DNA of 64,000 nt from Apiotrichum sp. Y4204. Lineage: Eukaryota; Basidiomycota; Tremellomycetes; Trichosporonales; Trichosporonaceae. A program made the position numbers and the translations under genes. Shown here one piece after another: positions 56,059-64,000 of the stretch. The notes under the pieces were generated by a model. The model saw nothing but the letters and a program-made list of their open reading frames with translations, was not told where the DNA came from and did not search any database. Position 1 is the stretch's first letter. Every line of letters starts with the position of its first letter. Location: contig JAMYHL010000007.1 of the NCBI GenBank assembly GCA_025531455.1, forward strand, positions 496,001-560,000, written 5' to 3'.

Positions 56059-59033
56059 ATGCGCTGGTTCCGCAAGGGCAAAGAGATTCCAGCCATAGAC
56101 GGGTTCGAGTACGAACAGCCAGACTCTTCCGTTCTCGACTTCATTCCTGCCCCATACGACGCGCCAAAGCCAGCCTCCGCGCAGGACCCAAATCGTTCCG
56201 GGCAACCCAAGGCCGACCCTCTTCGTCCAATGCAGTATCCTCCGCCACGCGTCGAGACGCTCTGTATCTCGGATAAGGAACGCAAGCTGTACCTCGCCGC
56301 TCTCTCATCACTCGAAGAGCCTGTATCTCCGCTCGTACTCCATACCGACCCCGCACCCGCGCTTCCAAAAGTGCGCATAAACTCCTCTCCACTCACCACC
56401 CCCGATGTCCCTTATCCATCGACACCCGCCGTCAAAGCTACATCAATTAAGGAGCCAGAACACACAAAACACGCGCTCCTGACGCTTGTCGATGACGCAG
56501 GTCTGCGGTTCACGGGATTTACTGCACAGTCAGTCATTGAAGCCGAGGCCGCCGTGCGCGTCGCTTGGCCGTTTGGCATTTCGGGACGCAGCGACGACCC
56601 AAACATGCTGAAATCCATCAACGAGCCGTTTGTTTATCGCCTCGAACTCAAGGGAAAGGCGTGGAATCGTAAAGGAAGCCAGGAGCTCGAGTAAGTCCAC
56701 ATGCCACAGGCACGACGCGACGCGCCGTGCCTGCGTGTGCTTCGAGCTTCGCGCGATTCGGTTATTCAACGTGTTGAACCACTAACCACAGATCTATCCG
56801 CCTCCTCCTCGCGATCTTTACTGCTCTCGGTCAACACGGGTACACGGTCGGTGGCGCCATTGCGCCTATGGGCAAGGTGGGTAAAGGAGCAGATGTTCGC
56901 TGGGAGGTTATTCGTTTGCTGACCGCAGAATGACACCCAGACGCTTCTCTTCCGCGCAGGTCCTTCCCAGGACACGCCTGCCCCATTGTTCTTTGCCCTC
57001 TCTCTTCCTTGTGAGTAAACGTAGCTGTGTGAAACATCTGCAGTTACCCACAGATCACCAAAAGGCACTTGACTGATAACAGTGCCTGACCGCCTCGCGC
57101 TGGTGTCGCCTCCAACGTGTGTCACACAGGATCTCATCGCAGCGGTCCGAGCATCCATCTTTGAGGTGGCATCTGAGATTAAGATGGAGGGCTGGCTGCA
57201 TCCCGGCGTGTACCGCTGGTGGATCGCTGGTATGCGTCGGTTTGGTGGGATGAAGTCGGGATTCATGACAAAGTGGGTCTAAAGACTAGGAGCCGTACTG
57301 ACCACAGGCTACTGCCGCTTCTGTTGGTAAATGCGATGGACTCGCTCAGTGCACTGCACTTTGAGTTTGTGACCTCTATTCCGCTCGAGCCAGCGGGGCC
57401 AGGAAGAGACATTATCATTTTCTCGTCGACTCAAGCGTCGGGATTGTCCTTCAAAGACGCCTATGTGCCCTTGGAGCTGCGTGTGCCGAGTCCAACGCCA
57501 ATCGTCCTTCCGAACCGGCCAGAGGAAACTCCCGCCACACTGGTTGACCAGCCGTTCTTCAAGGCCAATCAGCCGCCACAGTCCCAGCGTCCGTTCCCGT
57601 ATCCGCCCATGCACCCAAAGTTTGAGCCTCGCTTGCCAAAAGGCAAGGAATGGCAGGTGAAAGACTCAAATGTGCGGGAACCTCATGAGGGGGACTCGCA
57701 AGGGCCACCGTCATCGCAGAGCCACACGCTGTCTCAGGCGCGGACGTCGTCCCAGGCCCTCCCCTCGCCGACAGTTATAGGGCCCACCGCGATGGTGCAA
57801 AAGCGCGCAAGCGGCGAGAACGACCACCGTTTCCACGTCCCCCCTCCGCACGTGAAGCCTCCGCCAACTCAGGCTCATCCTATTCAGACCCAACAATCGC
57901 CCACTGAGACCAAACCCCTCCCTACAATCTGTCGTCCGCCACGGAGCCCGGCTCGGATGACAACTTGGGCGTCCGACTCGAGCCTCCAGGCCAACAAAAG
58001 CACCGCGCCGAAGGGCACATTGCAGCTGCACCAGCCCGACCGCCGCCCGTCCACAAGCTGGGAGCGGATTGCCCGTCAGTCAACTCCTGGCCGGTACCAT
58101 GTCAAGCTCATGACTGACCCACCAGCCGCAAACGGCCAGCCCACGGCAACCATGGCCCTTCCCCGTCCCAAGCAGTTGAACCCGCCGCAGGACACTAGTC
58201 GGCCCGTGCAGAGCGGCGGCAACTGGCATCCGCACCCGCACGCTCTCCCGAACGGTAACGGTACCACCCACGATGGACACCCTGGGGGTTACGTGCACAG
58301 CAGGTCTACAAGCTATGGTGGTATAGAGTGGGGAGCGCAGGCGAGGAAATCTCCGTCGGGTAGCTCCACCCCCAGGGGCTCCACTCCCAAAGGCCGCGCC
58401 CCCGTCACCCTCACCACGACGTACGTGAAGGGCTACTACAACAAGCCTAATGGAACCGGCCCTCCGCTGCGCATCAATGGCTTAATCAAGATCAATCCTG
58501 GGGACACGCTCCCCCTTGTTGAGGGCCTGCACGCGCGTCCGTCGGTTGACTCCGGTACCTCGAGCGAGGACCATCGCCTCGTGACGCCGAATCTGAGCGT
58601 GACAGATCAATATGCTCGGGGATTCAGCTTTGATCCCCATGCGAGGAAGGCGCTTCCGAAGCCCCCCGCGACGCTACACGGCCCGGAGTCTCGGAACTCC
58701 TTTCCCCAGCTGAGCACCGTTCCCCGCACTGTCCCACGCACCCTTCCCCCGCCGCCTCGCCCCAAGCCGCAGGTGGTCAAACAGCCTGTGATTGCGACCG
58801 CCCACGATACAGACTCGGAATCTGACGAGGGAATGCCTCTCCCGCTCCCTGCCCTGACGCGCAACAACGCTCTAGACTTGCACAATGTGCGCCTCTCAAC
58901 GGCCTTTGACGACGCGCGCAACGTGCGTCTTTCGATCGCATCCGACTTTGGATCGGTCAGCAGCGCGAGCACCCGCCCCCCTGGTGTCGGCTCCTCGCGT
59001 GCGCGAGTGAGCGTCTCGCGCCCTTCGAAGTGA
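56059..59033 (+). CDS. Unknown protein, folded N-terminal domain and Pro-rich tail
   Basis: Five exons: 56059-56690, 56792-56876, 56929-57010, 57083-57272 and 57308-59033 (TGA), 904 residues with continuous phase. The first 420 residues look folded: LLTLVDDAGLRFTGF, EAAVRVAWPFGISGR, FVYRLELKGKAWNRKG, RLLLAIFTALGQHGYTVGGA, ASEIKMEGWLHPGVYRWWIA, LLPLLLVNAMDSLSALHFEF. The rest is Pro/Ser/Thr-rich with SH3-type proline clusters and many possible phosphosites. No signal peptide or membrane helix is clear. I do not recognise the domain; exon phase continuity and codon bias make the gene itself solid. A long pyrimidine-rich leader precedes it. Confidence 0.8.
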
Positions 59034-59291
59034 CATTATTAGGGTCCCGTCACTGGACATTGCAACTGTAACACGCCTCGCCATAACTGCTCGTGCCCGG
59101 CATGCCTGAACGATTTTCACTGTGAAGAGTGATCACATGCACAATTACATTATGAACACTGCTGTCTGTACGCCTGCGAGCCGGGCTCTTTCTTGTATAT
59201 ACATTACATCTCATGCAGTGGTATCAATGCGGGGAATGAACATGGAGGAGGCGGGAATGACATTGTCCAGGTGTTGATAAGAGTGACGCGC

Positions 59292-60875
59292 TCAGAGACG
59301 GGTATACGCGAGGCGGTCGGGCCCCGGCCTGCGCGGCGGCGTGCCCACATCCGCCTGGGAGAACTCGACACGTCGAGCAGCCTCCTTGATCAGGCGCGCC
59401 CGCACATCGGGCACGATGGGCCAATTAAGCATCTGGCGGGGGGAAAGGCCGGCGCGCCAGGCATTCCACGGGAAAAACGCGCTCCACGATCCGACAATGA
59501 AACGCACATTCTCCTTTCCGAGATCGTATGGCCGCTCATCGGGGAGAGAGGGGAGGACGACGCCGGCATGCGCCCCGCCCGTGGGGACAAAGAACCAGTG
59601 GCGCGGGGCGAAGCGCGCGATGCGCTCCGCAATCGGCTCTGGCACCGGGCTGTCCTTGGAGGTGTACCTCTCAGCGGCGGCAGTGGCCTTCTTGAGCGCG
59701 CGGGCACGTTCCCTGTCGACGGTGAGGATACCTGCGCGGACCTGGGAGAGGGTCGAGTATCCCAGCGCAAAAGTGATGAGGGCGAGGACGGCGCCAAAGG
59801 CGATAACCACCGCTGCGCCGAATGTACGTTCTCCGAATTCCCCGCCGCCGTCCACTGCATCGAGGGCGCGCCACCCCAGGGCGGTGCCGACGCCCCACCT
59901 CCCCACCGGACCTAGAGGCAGGATCCAGCTGAAAGGCCACGCGTACCAGCTCAGCACGGAGGGATCGGACGAGTTCCATGCGACCTTCGCGCGCGCGAGG
60001 AGCGGGCGGTTGACGAACACACTGCCGAGCACGATGAAGATCACAGGCACGGCGAAGAGGAGGGCGAGGAATGGGCGGAGGTGTGCCGCCGTTATGCAGT
60101 TTGCGAGCTGCTGTTAGTGAGAGTATGCTTTGTGAGTGTCTTACAAACGCGCAGTGGTGGTCAAAGCCGACACGGCACGTTCCGCACACTGAGCAATGGC
60201 GCGCGCGGGCGGGTTTCCACCTCCCGGCGCAGGCGTCGCGATCACAGTGCGCAAGGAGGGAGGGTTGGGAGGGCTGTTTTGAGCCGTTTCCGTGGGCGTT
60301 TCCGTTCGATCCGTCCGTCAAGGCGTCGATGGCGCTGTAGGGGATGATTGCATATCCGTCCTGTAGGGCAGCTGGCGGGGGGACACACTCGAACAGCTCG
60401 GTGAGGGTGAGTATACCGGCGGGGGGGAGGGGCGGAGGAACGCCCTGTGAGGAAGGAAGAAATATTAGGCGGAGGAGGAGCGCGCCGGCGCCCGCGAGGA
60501 GCGTGTTGGCGGCGACGAAATACAGTTCTGGGATCAGAGTGCTGGAGAGGTATGTGTGTGGGTCACCTATACGTACTGGCAAAGACACCGTGGCCGAAAT
60601 ATGCTATTTTTGTCAACCATGTCCTGTCTTGCACTGCGGAAAGGTCGGGACGCGGGGACTCACCGGGGCCACGGCCGGCGCAGAGGGACCACGCGCTGCC
60701 AATGTACCACAGTATACAGGGCGGAATGAGGTACTGCGCTGCGCGAAATAGGGCGCGCATCGCGGAGAGTGGTGGTGAAGATGTAGGGGATAGTGAGCTC
60801 AAAGACGAGGATGGCGACGAGGACGAGGACGAGGACAAAGGGGGTGACTGGATTCTTGAGGAAGTTGGTGGACAT
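59292..60875 (-). CDS. SWF1: DHHC-type protein S-palmitoyltransferase (SWF1-like)
   Basis: Four exons: 60875-60664, 60623-60567, 60541-60145 and 60107-59292 (TGA), 493 residues. It attaches palmitate to Cys of membrane proteins, in the ER or Golgi by family knowledge. Hydrophobic segments: VTPFVLVLVLVAILVFEL, IPELYFVAANTLLAGAGALL, then after the catalytic region FLALLFAVPVIFIVLGSVFV and AAVVIAFGAVLALITFAL. The Cys-rich domain reads HCDRDACAGRWKPARARHCS, CGTCRVGFDHHCAF and LANC: DHHC is intact, but the first pair is CX4C and the usual PW after DHHC is AF. SWF1-like layout (an early TM, then TMs before DHHC) is the best match but not certain. Intron 1 was placed with acceptor GACAG at 60624, which keeps the first TM in frame. 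Confidence 0.82.
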
Positions 60876-61294
60876 GACTTGGGGGCGACAGGATGACGGC
60901 GCTATGACGTCGCTTTTGTTTTCTCTGTGCCTGTTGTATCACGCTGGCCCCCTTGGAGGATGCTGTGCTCCGCCTACTTTCCCACGGTTGCTTTCTGTGG
61001 CCTGCTTGTGTCTGTGAACCCGTGTATCGTGGAGGTCATCATTGACTGGCTGCTCGCTGTCCAGCTGCTGGTCACCTCCACCTCCAGCACCACGCAATCC
61101 CTCTCCCCCTGTTGCATCCGCCCATCTGTACTATCCCTCTCCGACACTCTTTCTCTCACACATACACACAACCAAAACATTCTTCGCCCCTCACAGACCG
61201 CTCCTCCACCTTTGCATTCACATCTTCCACCGTGCCAGCCCTGCGCCCGGACCCCTCTGCGCTCGCTGCGAAGCCGCTGCCACCTCTGCCTGCC
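60876..61294. promoter_or_regulatory. Divergent promoter between SWF1-like gene and OSH gene
   Basis: A 419-nt interval, pyrimidine-rich toward the OSH start (61085-61290), with no other gene seen. Confidence 0.5.
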
Positions 61295-64000
61295 ATGGCC
61301 TCCACCGCGCCAGATCAACAAGGTATGTCCATCCAGCCCACACTAGATACTGCCCATCCCACCCCGTGCCCCCTCTCTCGTGGCGGGCGCCTTAGCTCCT
61401 TGCGCTCCTTGCGCTCCTTATCACTCCCTCGCCACATCCCCAGCCCCTCTTCTCCGTCCTCCCATTCTAAATGTCCACCTACACGTACACGAGCATCCGG
61501 CTGACTCCCCGTAAAGGCATCGCAGCCGGTACCGCGACGGCCACGACCGCCGCCCTCGCGGCTTCGAACCCCTCGTCGGCGCTGCACAACTTCCGCCTCC
61601 TGGCCGCACTCCGCTCAAACAACCCTCAGGAGGTCCAGCCGTACCTCGACGACCTCAAGAATGCGCCGCCGGACGCCGGGCCGGGCCGTGTCCTCGGCAT
61701 GGCGGTGCAGGTTGCCTCTGGTGAGTGTCGGGGGGGTGTCTGTAATGGAGCCTGTCTCCTCCTGTGGTCGTTTGCCCAACTGTGCTGTGTGTCGCGCATA
61801 TTCCGCTTCGCATACGACGCGTCGCGCTGTGGCTTCCCCCACCGCCTTTGGGTGACACTGTGTAACACGGTGTCACCGCGTCTCAAGGTGTTGGGGATGG
61901 AAGCACCAACGAGAAATTATTTTCAAGCCACCGGAGCATTTTGATCCGGCGTCACCCGTTGGAACTCGTTGCACCTTAGAGGCTGTGCCGTATTGCTTGA
62001 CTCGATGCTGACCCCAGTCCCCATCATCGAGCTCATCCTCAAGTCGCCTAATCTGTCCAGCCCCAATCTCCCCGTCACGCCTAACTCGACTACTACCGCG
62101 CTGCACATCGCGAGCGAGATTGGCCGTCTAGATGCAGGTGCGTCCCAGATCGACGTCTGATCGACCATAAGAACGTTCTCGGCTCGATGTGTGGCTGTAT
62201 GTCCTCCCGTCACATGCCGTGGTCGACGGAGGTCATTGTATCAGTGTCCTTTTGTCTTGCCACCGAGAACGAGTCAACAGTCGATCAGTCCCCAGTCTCT
62301 CGTCCCCACGAAATTGCACCGTGACACCGCTGACCCTCCAGTTGAGCTGCTCCTCAAAGACCCGCGCACCGATGACACCCTCAAGGACGACAAAGGACGG
62401 ACGCCGCTCGAGTGCGCAAGCAACGTTGAAGTGGCCAACCTGATTGAGCGTACGTACCCGCATCTCCCTCATCTCTTACACCAGAATTCCGTGCCGCATA
62501 CCAGGCCCGCTACATGAAGCTCCTCGCAAACTACATCAGTAGCCCGCTCTCCTCCGTCGAGGAGAGCAGCAAAATCTCCGCTTTCATCGAGCAGCCCCGC
62601 GCCGAGTCGCTCAACTTGAATGCCCTCGACGAGCGTTCCGGCCTGTCCCTTCTCCACGAGGCCGCACGGTAAGCTGCTTCCCGTAAATGCAGCACGCATC
62701 TAACAGCAGCCGCCGCGACCTTCGCCTTGTCGAACTCGCAGTCAAGCGCGGCGCGGATGTCTTTGTCCGTGACCGCAAGGGCAAACGCGTTCTCGAGCAT
62801 GACAAGGGCGCTGATGAGCGCATCAAGGCTTACCTCCGGCAGTGTACGTTGACCTTGTGAATCCCGCTCACACCCAGTCAGCAACCAGGACAGTCTGATC
62901 CAACCCAAGAGCGACGGACGTCCTCCAGACCTCAAGGGCTTCCTTAGCAAATGGGTCAACTACCGCCAGGGCTGGAGGACCCGCTGGTTTGTGCTGGAGA
63001 ATGGTGTTCTTAGCTATTGTGAGTTGACTCACGATTCGCATAACTCACCCACCAGACCGCAATCGCGAGGACGAGCAAATTGCGTGTCGCGGCTCCATCG
63101 CGCTTGCGACTGCCAACCTTCACGCCTCGTCGGACGGCAGCCGCTTCGAGGTCAGCTCGGCAGCGAGCACCTCGGTGCCGAAGATGATCGTAAAGTCCAG
63201 CGCTCGCGGTGAGATTGCCCGCTGGGTGCAGGCTATCCGTCTCAACATGGAGTACTACCAGAGTGGCAAGCAGACCGCCGATGCGGGTGCGGGTGTGAAG
63301 CGTGTGCCGTCCAACGCACGCTCGATTGCGCCAAGCATTCGCTCAGTTGCCCCAGAGCGTGCTCTTGGGACGCAGCTCAGTGAGCTTCCTCCCGCGGACG
63401 GCTTCCTTCATCCGGGCCTCAAGCGCTCCGCAACCGGCGCCAGCGCCGTTTCGTCAAAGTCCGCAACCTCGCCCCGTGTCGGACGCCCGCCCTCTGGCAC
63501 TGTTGCGCCCAGGTTTCGCGAAGCATCTCCCACTGGAGGTAACACCAGTGATGCTGGTTCTTCTGCTGGCGATCACGCTTCTCTTGATGAGCGTCAGAGC
63601 GAGACAATTCCCCATGAGTCCGAGTTTGAGTTGGGGATGAACAATCTCAAGGCCCAGCTCGAGCTCACAGAGCAGCTTGTTGGCTCCATCGTTACGCCTC
63701 CGTCGTCGGTCCACGGCTCGCCCGACCCCTCGCGCGCCCCACCCTCGTCGTCTCGTCAGCAGGAGGTGAAGGACGCCATTCGCACCTCGCTCGCCACCGT
63801 CATCTCGTTGGTCCAGCGTCAGCATGACATGACGCTTGACCGGGAGCAGTTTTTTAGCAACCGCATCGCCCGCGAGGTCCAGGCTCGCAAGCTCTGGGAG
63901 GACAACTTGCTTGCTGTCGCGCAGCAGCAGGCCGAGACCGACCGCCAGCTCACCGAGGCCGCCAAGGACAACGAGAAGAAGCGCCGTGCGCTCCGCCAGG
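61295..64000 (+). CDS. OSH2: Ankyrin-PH oxysterol-binding protein (OSH1/OSH2 type), 5' part
   Basis: Eight exons are seen: 61295-61322, 61526-61720, 62018-62137, 62342-62449, 62485-62668, 62710-62843, 62878-63018 and 63056 to the window edge; the gene continues beyond. Ankyrin-repeat stretches include IIELILKSPNL, TALHIASEIGRLDA, VELLLKDPRTDDTLKDDKGR and RDLRLVELAVKRGADVFVRD. The PH domain is LKGFLSKWVNYRQGWRTRWF, VLENGVLSYYRN, and ends ARGEIARWVQAIRLN. A Ser/Pro-rich linker and a coiled segment (AREVQARKLWEDNLLAVAQQ) follow. Ankyrin plus PH with this WFVLENGVLSYY pattern is the N-terminal half of OSH1/OSH2 sterol/PI4P exchange proteins; the FFAT motif and ligand domain would lie to the right. 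An alternative start at 61471 (MSTYTYTSI) would skip exon 1. Confidence 0.88.

Noticed and set aside
60664..60875. Frameshift or pseudogene at the 5' end of the DHHC gene
   Set aside because: At first the first TM and the later exons seemed out of frame; the GACAG acceptor at 60624 restores the frame without any error.

Overview
This is a nuclear segment of a filamentous or yeast-like basidiomycete, most likely a Tremellomycete (Trichosporonales/Cryptococcus side). The reasons are: coding sequence is GC-rich with strong C/G preference at third codon positions; genes carry many short introns (mostly 35-90 nt) with GTRNGT donors, CTNAC branch motifs and CAG acceptors; genes lie close together on both strands, often as divergent pairs; and the recognisable proteins are ordinary fungal housekeeping proteins. 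No transposon, CRISPR array, rRNA or tRNA gene was recognised. Species placement is inference.

Layout. 1-477: 3' end of an unknown S/T-rich gene. 788-3304: CRIPT (-) and ARP2 (+), divergent. 3548-5408: OMA1-type mitochondrial protease. 5932-9995: ADE6 purine enzyme (-), with TGACTC-type elements upstream. 10785-11520: ARL5-type small GTPase. 11799-12892: possible permuted papain-fold protein. 13880-14656 and 17805-18688: two unknown proteins separated by a 3.1-kb gene-poor stretch. 19119-23408: a 1429-residue secreted, repetitive Ser/Thr/Pro/Glu-rich protein with a His-Gly tract. 25807-32196: mitochondrial ribosomal protein mL58, splicing factor IST3, mitochondrial ribosomal protein uL15m and lysyl-tRNA synthetase, a small mitochondrial-translation neighbourhood. 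32603-33792: J-domain co-chaperone. 35595-37348: allantoate-permease-family transporter. 41029-45459: large disordered protein with DFGDF-type motifs. 46208-46852: tail-anchored protein. 46967-52209: SMP/C2 membrane-contact protein. 56059-59033: unknown protein with a Pro-rich tail. 59292-60875: DHHC palmitoyltransferase of SWF1 type. 61295-64000: 5' part of an ankyrin-PH oxysterol-binding protein (OSH1/2 type).

Gene models were built by hand from reading frame, splice-site consensus and phase continuity; the totals match family lengths well (ARP2 394 aa, CRIPT 99 aa, ARL5 184 aa). Several themes recur: membrane traffic and lipid transfer (ARL5, DHHC enzyme, SMP/C2 protein, OSH, DFGDF protein), mitochondrial proteostasis and translation (OMA1, mL58, uL15m, LysRS), and splicing (CRIPT, IST3). 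I see no operon-like functional system and no clearly novel multi-gene system. The best leads are the His-tract secreted protein, the two-start LysRS, the purine-gene promoter elements, the recurrent CAGCAG tandem acceptors, and several unrecognised proteins.
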